Source of the DNA: an uncultured Fidelibacterota bacterium
GTDB lineage: Bacteria; Fidelibacterota; Fidelibacteria; Fidelibacterales; Fidelibacteraceae
Direction: 5' to 3'
DNA length: 5,492 nucleotides
Assembly (NCBI GenBank): GCA_937862595.1
Contig: CALMFL010000264.1
Span: forward strand, 1-5,492
Part shown: positions 1 to 5,130 of the stretch, in pieces
How the letters are laid out: each line of letters begins with the position of its first letter
Numbering within the stretch: the first letter of the stretch is position 1
Position numbers and translations under genes: made by a program
Notes under the pieces: model-generated
The model's input: the letters and a program-made list of their open reading frames with translations, nothing else
Told to the model about the DNA's origin: nothing
The model's database searches: none

Positions 1-300
1 CTGCGGATCCGGATCGGGTATCCCAGCCGCGACGTCGAATCGCGGATCATCCGCCTCTATACTGATGAAGAACCGGTCCGCCGTCACCCGGCGGAATCGC
101 CGATTCGAAAACAAGGCATGATAAGGTCGCGGCAGACCATTCAACGCCAACATGCCGACGAACGCCGCAACCGCGCTGAACAGAATCGTCAACTCAAACA
201 TCACCGGGATGTTCGCTGGCAGCGAGAACAACGGCTTGCCGCTGATGAGATACGGGTAGTCAAAGGTGTTAGTGGACCATTGCAGCACCAAGCCCGTCAT
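1..300 (-). CDS. actD: ActD (DUF3341) subunit of Alternative Complex III, C-terminal fragment
   Basis: ActD is a membrane subunit of the ACIII quinol:cytochrome c oxidoreductase, which passes electrons from quinol to a periplasmic acceptor or oxidase. The translation from about 300 leftwards begins TGLVLQWSTNTFDYPYLISG, the end of the first membrane helix and the periplasmic loop of the family. GKPLFSLPANIPVMFELTIL and the hydrophobic stretch after it form the second helix, followed by the hallmark LALNGLPRPYH and then RFRRVTADRFFISIEADDPRF. These match the second half of DUF3341 proteins in order and spacing. The N-terminal half and first helix are missing; a DUF362 sequence is joined in frame instead. 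The 3' end is open at the window edge, so the stop is not seen. Codon use (CAA, ACT, TTT, TTG) is clearly less GC-biased than in the block upstream. The family call is firm; the symbol is by homology. No other ACIII gene is visible. Confidence 0.85.
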   Translation of the reverse strand, partial: MTGLVLQWSTNTFDYPYLISGKPLFSLPANIPVMFELTILFSAVAAFVGMLALNGLPRPYHALFSNRRFRRVTADRFFISIEADDPRFDVAAGIPDPDPQ

Positions 301-312
301 GGCGCCGGTCGT
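283..312. other. Breakpoint: DUF362 to ActD, in frame
   Basis: On the minus strand the DUF362 core TGAM is followed by TGLVLQW of ActD instead of the expected KNAFGG. The run of G/C-ending codons stops at 283, with CAA as the next codon. The peptide TGAM or GAMTG could be shared by both parents. The reading frame is kept. Confidence 0.75.
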
Positions 313-606
313 GCCGGTGAAGATGTGGGTCTTCATGGTCGGCATCTGGATGACGCTGCGCCCGATGAGCGACTTCGGGATCTGGATGCCCAGCTTCTCG
401 TACACGCGGTCCAGCACCAGCAGCTTGCCCTTCGGCTCGTAGCGCACCCACTCGGTGGGCGGCTCGCTCAGGTACTGGATGGGCACGCCGTAGTGGTCGA
501 GCACCGGCTGCAGGTGGTTGTTCACCGCGCCCTCGCGGCAGGAGACCACCACCGTGTCGTTCTGCGCCGCGATGAGGTCGCGGGTGACGTCGTAGCCGTG
601 CCACTC
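283..606 (-). CDS. DUF362-family protein, internal fragment
   Basis: This is an internal piece of a DUF362-domain protein, a family often linked to iron-sulfur proteins but with no settled reaction. Recognisable parts are DLIAAQNDTVVVS, a NNHLQPVLDHYGVP segment, LLVLDRVYEKLGIQIPK, and the family's conserved core MPTMKTHIFTGTTGAM, which normally continues KNAFGG. Here the text after GAM changes to ActD. Neither a native start nor a native end is present: the N-terminus joins argS in frame at about 577-606 and the C-terminus joins ActD at about 283-312. All 108 codons from 606 to 283 end in G or C, which neither flank shows, so this block probably comes from a different, very GC-rich genome. 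The exact edges are uncertain by up to about 30 bases because short motifs are shared at both joints. The function of the parent protein cannot be given. Confidence 0.72.
577..606. other. Breakpoint: argS to DUF362, in frame
   Basis: Reading the minus strand, ArgRS similarity ends around HGYDVTR and DUF362 similarity begins at about DLIAAQ. Strict G/C-ending codons start at 606. The peptide HGYD could belong to either parent, so the joint lies somewhere in this interval. The reading frame is kept. Confidence 0.8.
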
Positions 607-1044
607 AAAGATACGCGCAATGGCATCCCCGAGCACGGCCTGCCGTCCGTGACCGATCGTCAGCGGTCCGGTCGGATTCGCGGAAACGAATTCCACCTGC
701 ACTTTTTTCCCGCGGCCTGATCTTTCCCGCTGAAAATCGGCTTTCTGAGCCCGGATGCGGGGAATGAATTCCTGGAAATACGCAGGCAGAAAAAAGAAAT
801 TCATAAAACCGGGAGGAACGATCTCGATCTTTTCCACGCCGCCGATCTTCCCCTCAAGGGCGGCTTTGAGATCTTCCGCGATCGCCTGCGGCCTGCGTTT
901 CTGCGTTTTTGCAAGGGCAAGCGCAATGTTCGAACTTACATGTCCGAAGTTGCTTTTCCGGGAACGTTCGACCATGAACGGGACCGGCTCCCAGCCAAGT
1001 CCGGCCAGGGTATCCGTCAGTATTTTCTGAATCGTTTGCAGCAT
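580..1044 (-). CDS. argS: Arginyl-tRNA synthetase, N-terminal fragment
   Basis: ArgRS is the class I enzyme that charges tRNA-Arg with arginine in the cytoplasm. The first 110 or so residues match the N-terminal additional (Add-1) domain, including RKSNFGHVSSNIALALAK and IEIVPPGFMNFFF. The class I signature region follows, VEFVSANPTGPLTIGHGRQ, with TIGH at residues 129-132 where HIGH is usual; to my knowledge Thr at the first position is a known ArgRS variant, so it need not mean inactivity. Similarity continues to HGYDVTR, after which native ArgRS would read on into the nucleotide-binding fold. Here it becomes DUF362 sequence, so about 400 of the usual 550-560 residues, including KMSK and the anticodon-binding domain, are absent. 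I chose ATG at 1044 because GAGGAA (1048-1053) lies just upstream. An in-frame ATG at 1065 would abut the T-run of a hairpin and is less likely. Confidence 0.93.
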
Positions 1045-1047
1045 CTG

Positions 1048-1053
1048 TTCCTC
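1048..1053 (-). promoter_or_regulatory. Ribosome binding site of argS
   Basis: GAGGAA on the minus strand, followed by CAG and then ATG at 1044. This supports 1044 over the in-frame ATG at 1065 as the argS start. Confidence 0.7.
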
Positions 1054-1065
1054 AAAATTCCGCAT

Positions 1066-1091
1066 AAAAAAACGAGTTGCTACGGCAACCC
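1066..1091 (-). terminator. Rho-independent terminator or argS leader attenuator
   Basis: On the minus strand GGGTTGC, loop CGTA, GCAACTC forms a 7-bp stem with one G-T wobble and a stable-type tetraloop, followed by G and seven T residues (1072-1066). It lies 75 bp past the PP-loop gene stop and 22 bp before the argS start. It would end the lipoprotein/PP-loop transcript. There is no room for an argS promoter between it and the argS start, so argS transcripts starting in 1092-1165 would have to pass through it. It could therefore also act as an attenuator. No T-box or leader peptide was recognised. Confidence 0.72.
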
Positions 1092-1165
1092 TCAAACCAT
1101 GCAAAACTACTATGTTTTACCTGGGATATCAATTAAAATTTTATCGATTTCAACGGGCGTCCGGC

Positions 1166-2185
1166 TTAAATGCGAAGCGCTTCGATCCGGGGGTCGTCTT
1201 TGTCCAGGGGCGTTGTTTCAATGATCCGCTCCCAATCGTCCCGGGTCACCCGGACGCGCAGGGTCTCTCGCTTCACCGCCTTGGAATACCTGCCCGTGAG
1301 CTGCGAGGCCAGGATCAGGTCCTCTTCGCTAAACGTACCCGTCCCCAGGGCGCTTGCTCCCGTGACATCCAGCAATTCAAATACGTATTTCCCGTTTTTG
1401 TAGGGCTGAAGCAGTTCGTACTCTTCTTCATTCCGGCTGATGATGACCTTGGCGGAAGGGGAAAGCCTGAAATGGCGGCCGATCCTCAGCAGGGGAACAT
1501 CCTCTTTGGGAAAATGTTCCTTCCCGAATTGAGCCAAATGGTCTTTGAAGCGGTCGCTGAACTCTTTGTTGGTCAGGAAGCAGTTGCCGCCGGCGGCGAC
1601 GGCCAGGTGTTCGACTCCCAGTTCCCGGGCCAGGGCAAGCTGAGGTCCGCGCTGGCGGCCGAAAAATCCTTTCAGGCGGGAACGGTCCACCTTTCCTTCA
1701 AGTTCGGGGATCGTGGGCGCAAGACGCAGGGCGGAAAGCGGCCGGAGCAGACTCCCGGAGATCCCGCTTTCTTCAAGAACGGTCTTCAGCTGATGCGCCA
1801 TCTGGCTTTTGGGACGCTGGCCCATCACTTCGCCGGTAAAGACGAAATCCGCGCCTTCCTCCCGCATGATCCGCGCAGCCACCCGGACCATGTGCAGATG
1901 GCAGTCCAGACAGGGATTCATATTTTTTCCGTAGCCGTGTTTGGGGTAGAACAGGGTCGTCCAGTATTCCCGGCTGATATCTTCGATGCGCAGGGGGATG
2001 CCCAGCGCGTTTGCCACATCGGAAACCGTTCGCGAACCGTCCGGAGAACTTTCCTTATGGTCCGTAAAGCCGGTCCGCACCAGAAGCCCCGTCACCTCGA
2101 TCCCCTGCTGTTTTAGCAGGGCGACGGCGAGGACCGAATCCAGTCCGCCGGAGAGCAGCCCGATCGCTTTGACGTGCCCGGCCAT
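1166..2185 (-). CDS. PP-loop ATP pyrophosphatase, tRNA sulfurtransferase-like, with NFACT-R-like C-terminus
   Basis: This 339-residue protein belongs to the adenine nucleotide alpha-hydrolase group that adenylates a tRNA uridine before sulfur transfer (the MnmA/ThiI/TtuA-like superfamily). The PP-loop SGGLDS is at residues 12-17, NPCLDCH with Cys92 and Cys95 follows, GEVMGQRPKSQ is at 118-128, and a third cysteine lies in AGGNCFLT (Cys202). That three-cysteine layout fits either a disulfide/persulfide mechanism or an iron-sulfur cluster, which sequence alone cannot separate. From about residue 230 the protein resembles the NFACT-type RNA-binding domain found at the C-terminus of this family. 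It is often annotated as a tRNA 2-thiouridylase-like or DUF814 protein; the exact nucleotide target is unknown. Its ATG shares one base with the upstream stop (TGATG at 2187-2183), with a weak GGAAAGAG eight bases upstream, so it is probably translationally coupled. The stop is TAA. Confidence 0.86.
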   Translation of the reverse strand: MAGHVKAIGLLSGGLDSVLAVALLKQQGIEVTGLLVRTGFTDHKESSPDGSRTVSDVANALGIPLRIEDISREYWTTLFYPKHGYGKNMNPCLDCHLHMVRVAARIMREEGADFVFTGEVMGQRPKSQMAHQLKTVLEESGISGSLLRPLSALRLAPTIPELEGKVDRSRLKGFFGRQRGPQLALARELGVEHLAVAAGGNCFLTNKEFSDRFKDHLAQFGKEHFPKEDVPLLRIGRHFRLSPSAKVIISRNEEEYELLQPYKNGKYVFELLDVTGASALGTGTFSEEDLILASQLTGRYSKAVKRETLRVRVTRDDWERIIETTPLDKDDPRIEALRI

Positions 2186-2514
2186 CAGGGAGTCTCTTTC
2201 CGGATGCTCGTTTTTTTGATCAGCTCGACCGTGTAGCCGTTTTCGCTGAAGCAGGAAGCGATCAGGTCCTCATGGGTCCTGAAGCGGTCGTACTGAACGA
2301 TCACGATATCCGAGTCGGGATAAATGATCAGCATCCCGGTGCCCTCGTGCGCCAGAATGCGCGTTTTCAGCGAATCGATGCCGACCGCCTGCTCCCCGGG
2401 GATCAGGCGATAGGTCAGTTCATTGTGATGGGATCCGCCGCAGGAGGCGGCTGACAGCAGGATCAGCAAAAACAGCGCGGCGGCGGACAGCCGGGATCGT
2501 TTGGGTCTTTTCAT
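2185..2514 (-). CDS. Small putative lipoprotein with HMA-like fold lacking CxxC
   Basis: A 109-residue protein I do not recognise as a named family. It starts with a basic tip (MKRPKRSR), a hydrophobic segment (AAALFLLILLSAAS) and Cys25 followed by GGS, consistent with a signal peptide and lipidation. The lipobox AASC is weak because Leu is usual at -3. The mature part has a pattern like the ferredoxin-like fold of heavy-metal-associated domains: a strand, GIDSLKTRILAHEGTGM, IIYPDSDIVIVQYD, then a helix and ENGYTVELI at the end. The metal-binding CxxC is absent, so metal transport is not supported. It ends at the start of the PP-loop gene with a one-base overlap, implying co-transcription. 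No convincing Shine-Dalgarno precedes ATG 2514; TATAAT ends five bases upstream, so the transcript may be leaderless. The gene is likely real and its function is unknown. Confidence 0.68.
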   Translation of the reverse strand: MKRPKRSRLSAAALFLLILLSAASCGGSHHNELTYRLIPGEQAVGIDSLKTRILAHEGTGMLIIYPDSDIVIVQYDRFRTHEDLIASCFSENGYTVELIKKTSIRKETP

Positions 2515-2519
2515 GCCTA

Positions 2520-2527
2520 ATTATAAT
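2520..2527. promoter_or_regulatory. Palindromic ATTATAAT, possible -10 box for both divergent genes
   Basis: ATTATAAT is its own reverse complement and gives a perfect TATAAT on each strand. On the minus strand it ends five bases before the lipoprotein ATG, which would give a start of transcription at or near the start codon. On the plus strand it would give a leader of about 135 bases for the glycoside hydrolase. The best -35 candidates are poor (TTGGGT at 2501-2506 with a 15-base spacer on plus; none good on minus), so this is a suggestion only. Confidence 0.35.
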
Positions 2528-2598
2528 GATTTTTTCGTAAAATAGGGAGTGATTATGCTGAAATCATCGGCGGAGCGGGAGAAAAGCGGAACTTCGGG

Positions 2599-2620
2599 GC
2601 TTATCGCAGATAAGCTTTTT
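2599..2620 (+). terminator. Terminator-like hairpin in the glycoside hydrolase leader
   Basis: GCTTATC (2599-2605), loop GCA, GATAAGC (2609-2615), then TTTTT. The 7-bp stem is perfect. No plus-strand gene lies upstream for it to end, and it sits 50 bases before the glycoside hydrolase start. AAAAGC at 2582-2587 could pair with GCTTTT at 2614-2619, an arrangement incompatible with the short hairpin. This may be an attenuator, a protein-binding site such as a GATAAG-type operator, or chance. Confidence 0.45.
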
Positions 2621-2660
2621 GAAAACAAGTAATTTCGTTATACATTTGAGCGTGAACCAA

Positions 2661-2665
2661 GAGGT
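2661..2665 (+). promoter_or_regulatory. Ribosome binding site deciding the glycoside hydrolase start
   Basis: GAGGT lies four bases before ATG 2670. The in-frame ATG at 2619 has no such site, sits at the end of the hairpin's T-tract, and would place 17 non-signal-like residues before a normal signal peptide. The start at 2670 is therefore preferred. Confidence 0.75.
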
Positions 2666-2669
2666 AATC

Positions 2670-3965
2670 ATGAAGATCAGACCGTATCTAATGTTGATCC
2701 TGTGCGGCGGCGCGCTCTTCGCTGCCGAACCTTTTTTCGGCGTTCAGACGCATTTCGGACAATTCCGCCGGGCGGACATGGATTCTCTCTCGGTCGAGAC
2801 GCAACTTGACCTCTGCAAGGCGGCGGGCATCGGGATCATTCGCGACGAATGCCTGTGGTCCGATGTCGAGACCGATTCGGGCGTCTATGTCATTCCGGAC
2901 GCGGTGGACCGCTATGTCCGGGCGGCGCGTTCACGGGATATCGACGTGTACCTGATCCTGAATTACAACAATTCGATCTACGCGGAAAGCAACGGGAGCG
3001 GGGTCGTCACACAGGAAAACCGCGACGCCTTCGCCCGCTATTGCCGGCACCTGGTCGGCTATTTCACCCCCCTGGGCGTCCGGCATTACGAAATATGGAA
3101 CGAACCGAACCACGGCCTGCTGTTCTGGACGCCTCAGCCGAACGCGCTTGATTACACGGCCTTGCTGCAAACCGTCTATCCGGCGATCAAGGACCTGGAC
3201 TCCACCGTCACCGTCATCGGCTGTGCCACCTCCCCGGCCATCGGGAATCCTCCGCCCTTTATCGAGGGACTTGATTTCATCCGCGACGTGTTCGCCGCCG
3301 GCGGGGGCGATTACATGGACGCCGCGTCCTTCCATCTTTATCAGGTCGCCTACCGTCCCGAGAACGAGATCCGCGCCTATCTTAGCAGCGTAAAATCCTA
3401 CACCGGGGACCTTCCGCTTTACTTCAGCGAGTTCGGCTACCCGACCCACAGCGCCTGGCCGAACATCAGCCTGGAAAAACAGGCCCAGTATATTTCCCGC
3501 ATGTACCTGAGCTGTCTGACGGATCCGCAGGTAAAAACGGTGATCTGTTACGACCTGAAGAACGACGGGACCAACGCCGCGGAAGCGGAACACAATTTCG
3601 GGATCCTGGATTTTTATGCGAACCCCAAACCCGCCTATCATGCGCTGAAACAGCTTGCCGCACGCACGGGCGATGCCCGGCCGGATTCCTCGGGGATCTT
3701 CAGCGACCGCTACAGCCTTGTTTTCGGCGACTCTCTGAATATCGTCTGGTCCTACAGCGAAACCCAGACCTGCCGGCAGACGCTCCTGTCCTCGTTCGTC
3801 CGCAAGGAAAGTTTTCTGGGCGATACGCTGGCATACTATATCAATGACGGCGATCCGGTCACCCTGACGCTCACCGAAAGCCCCGCCTACCTGATATCCC
3901 AGGCGGACGAGCCGCAGATCTCGGAACTTTCCTTTGATCATGAAGACATACTGCTCTATCCCGGG
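2670..3965 (+). CDS. Secreted clan-A glycoside hydrolase, GH39-like, C-terminus lost
   Basis: A retaining TIM-barrel glycosidase, presumably cleaving beta-linked polysaccharide outside the cytoplasm; the substrate cannot be told. The signal peptide MKIRPYLMLILCGGALFA is followed by the mature barrel starting FFGVQTHFGQ. RDECLWSDVE (58-67) is the early-strand motif typical of GH39/GH5 relatives. YEIWNEPN (140-147) holds the proposed acid/base Glu145, and LYFSEFGYPT (250-259) the proposed nucleophile Glu254. VICYDLKND and NFGILDFYANPKPAYHAL close the barrel at about 290-327, and a beta-rich segment runs to LLYP (428-431). There similarity to anything sensible ends because the DNA changes to the sigma factor piece. 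The open frame continues to a TAG at 4305-4307, but those last 110 or so residues are an out-of-frame reading of rpoD and not protein. The gene is divergent from the lipoprotein unit. GH39 is the best guess; another clan-A family is possible. Confidence 0.83.
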
Positions 3966-3990
3966 GATTCAGGCCGTCCGGATCATCCGC
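3960..3990. other. Breakpoint: glycoside hydrolase to rpoD, with frame change
   Basis: The glycoside hydrolase frame (starting 2670) makes sense to about LLYP, ending near 3962. The sigma factor is read in the next frame from about 3961 on. Downstream, codons switch at once to nearly all G/C endings. CCCGGGGATTC (3960-3970) may be sequence common to both parents. Both genes are truncated here, the first at its C-terminus and the second at its N-terminus. Confidence 0.82.
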
Positions 3991-4863
3991 ATGGTCCGCG
4001 GGCTCGAGCTCAAGCCGGAGCACCAGGACCGGGTCGTCCAGGCCGTCCAGACCAAGCTCAAGGAGCTCTCCCGCCGCGCCACGAAGAAAGCGCGACAGGG
4101 GAACCGGGCCATCCTCCAGGCCATCCAGTCCGGGCGGCGGACCCGGGAGCGGGCCAAGAGCGACCTCGTCTCGGCCAACCTTCGTCTGGTCGTCTCCATC
4201 GCCAAGAAGTACCAGGGCCGCGGCTTGCAGCTCCTCGACCTCATCCAGGAGGGCAACATCGGCCTGATGAGGGCCGCCGAGAAGTTCGACTACCGGCGCG
4301 GCCATAAGTTCTCGACCTACGCGACGTGGTGGATCCGCCAGTCGATCACCAGGGCCATCGCCGACCAGGGGCGGACGATCCGCATCCCCGTCCACCTGAC
4401 GGAGACCATTCACCGGCTCAAGAAGATCTCCCAGGCCTCGGTCCAGGAGAACGGCAAGATGCCCAGCCCCGAGGAGCTGGCCCGCAAGATGAACCTGCCC
4501 GTCGGCAAGGTCCTGGAGATGCTCTACTCGTCCCAGGAGCCCGTGTCGATCGAGACCCCGCTCGGGGACAACGGCGAAGGCTCGCTCGGCGATCTCCTCG
4601 AGGACAAGGCCTTCCCCTCCCCGCCCGACACGGTCATCCACATCAACCTGCGCGAGCAGATCGAGGCGGCCCTGCGGACCCTGCCCGAGCGGGAGACCCT
4701 GGTCCTGCGGATGCGCTACGGCCTCGGCGACGGGCGCGAGTACACGCTCGAAGAGGTCGGCCAGCACTTCAAGCTGACCCGGGAGAGGATCCGCCAGATC
4801 GAGCTCAAGGCCCTCAAGGCCCTCCAGCTCTCGGCGCCCGGCCAAAAACTCAAGTCTTTCTAG
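3961..4863 (+). CDS. rpoD: Primary sigma-70 factor RpoD, N-terminally truncated
   Basis: The housekeeping sigma factor directs RNA polymerase to -10/-35 promoters. Visible in order are a remnant of the non-conserved region (LELKPEHQDRVVQAVQ onward), region 2 (4162-4398) with ANLRLVVSIAKKY, GLQLLDLIQEGNIGLMRA and the -10-reading helix YATWWIRQSITRAI (about 4318-4359), region 3 with SPEELARKMNLPVGKVLEML, and region 4 with LPERETLVLRMRYGLGDG and the -35-reading helix-turn-helix YTLEEVGQHFKLTRERIRQI (4741 onward). It ends KLKSF-TAG, close to the usual RpoD end. Regions 1.1 and 1.2, which contact the start and discriminator, are missing because the DNA before 3961 belongs to the glycoside hydrolase. 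The in-frame ATG at 3934 lies in that foreign DNA and is not a real start. Internal ATG 3991 is possible but would still lack region 1.2. Very high GC at third positions. Confidence 0.92.
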   Translation, partial: PGIQAVRIIRMVRGLELKPEHQDRVVQAVQTKLKELSRRATKKARQGNRAILQAIQSGRRTRERAKSDLVSANLRLVVSIAKKYQGRGLQLLDLIQEGNIGLMRAAEKFDYRRGHKFSTYATWWIRQSITRAIADQGRTIRIPVHLTETIHRLKKISQASVQENGKMPSPEELARKMNLPVGKVLEMLYSSQEPVSIETPLGDNGEGSLGDLLEDKAFPSPPDTVIHINLREQIEAALRTLPERETLVLRMRYGLGDGREYTLEEVGQHFKLTRERIRQIELKALKALQLSAPGQKLKSF

Positions 4864-5047
4864 CCTGAGCTATTCATCAAAACGCCCGTTATTTCTCCAT
4901 CGCGTTCTTACTCGGGCGTTTTGACCCTACGGGCGAACCGATCCGGCCCCATCTGCTTCGTTCTCGGGGTTCGCAGTACCAAAAAGTACAGCTTCACCCC
5001 TCGGGCCTCGCATCTGAGGGCCGCCTAGATTCGTGAATAGCTCAGGC
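4863..5047. repeat. Structured inverted-repeat element closed by 14-bp perfect ends
   Basis: GCCTGAGCTATTCA at 4863-4876 is the exact reverse complement of TGAATAGCTCAGGC at 5034-5047. Inside lie CAAAACGCCCG/CGGGCGTTTTG (4878-4888 with 4913-4923, 11 bp, 24-base loop), GCGAACC/GGTTCGC (4933-4939 with 4968-4974), a weak GTAC/GTAC hairpin (4976-4989), and GGGCCTC/GAGGGCC with one bulged base (5003-5022). Drawn as RNA this is a closed multibranch structure. Its left end shares the final G of the rpoD stop codon. There is no clear target-site duplication and no open frame of its own. It could be a MITE-like or REP-like dispersed repeat or a non-coding RNA; one copy cannot decide which. The 11-bp hairpin might also end rpoD transcripts, though no T-run follows it. 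Confidence 0.6.
4878..4923 (+). other. 11-bp perfect hairpin after rpoD
   Basis: CAAAACGCCCG and CGGGCGTTTTG flank a 24-base loop (4889-4912). The 3' arm ends TTTTG inside the stem and is followed by ACCCTAC, so it is not a standard intrinsic terminator, although it lies 15 bases after the rpoD stop and could slow or protect the transcript. It is part of the larger element at 4863-5047. Confidence 0.55.
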
Positions 5048-5120
5048 AGGTGGGCAGGTTGAACGGAGCCGGCCTTTCTGATAGGCTGGACCCCTTCTAG
5101 GAAGCGCCCTTTACCTGTCC

Positions 5121-5126
5121 AGGTGG
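5121..5126 (+). promoter_or_regulatory. Ribosome binding site of the S66 peptidase
   Basis: AGGTGG followed by CCCC and ATG 5131. It lies within the small palindrome ACCTGTCCAGGT (5113-5124), which could partly cover the site, but the loop is only about four bases. Confidence 0.6.
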
Positions 5127-5130
5127 CCCC

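Noticed and set aside
118..720. Plus-strand open frame of 200 codons
   Set aside because: It is antisense to recognisable argS, DUF362 and ActD sequence, is rich in Arg/His/Gln and matches no family.
1..1044. A new natural argS-DUF362-ActD fusion enzyme
   Set aside because: Each domain is broken inside its core, codon use changes at the joints, and the products act in different places; chimerism is simpler.
1112..2116. Plus-strand open frame of 334 codons
   Set aside because: It lies opposite the PP-loop gene, which has clear motifs and a coupled start; the plus reading has no recognisable domain.
3966..4307. C-terminal extension of the glycoside hydrolase frame
   Set aside because: It is the wrong frame over rpoD after the breakpoint and gives a low-complexity Pro/Gly/Arg/His tail.
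3871..4845. Minus-strand open frame of 324 codons
   Set aside because: It is the complement of rpoD with Leu/Asp/Gly-rich composition, a typical shadow in GC-rich DNA, and it also crosses the breakpoint.
4326..4868. Plus-strand frame overlapping rpoD
   Set aside because: It is an alternate-frame reading of sigma regions 2 to 4 with Pro/Arg-rich nonsense.
4863..5047. tRNA or known riboswitch in the structured element
   Set aside because: There is no cloverleaf, T-loop or anticodon arm, and I could not match it to a riboswitch class I know.
4863..5130. CRISPR array
   Set aside because: There are only inverted, not regularly spaced direct, repeats.
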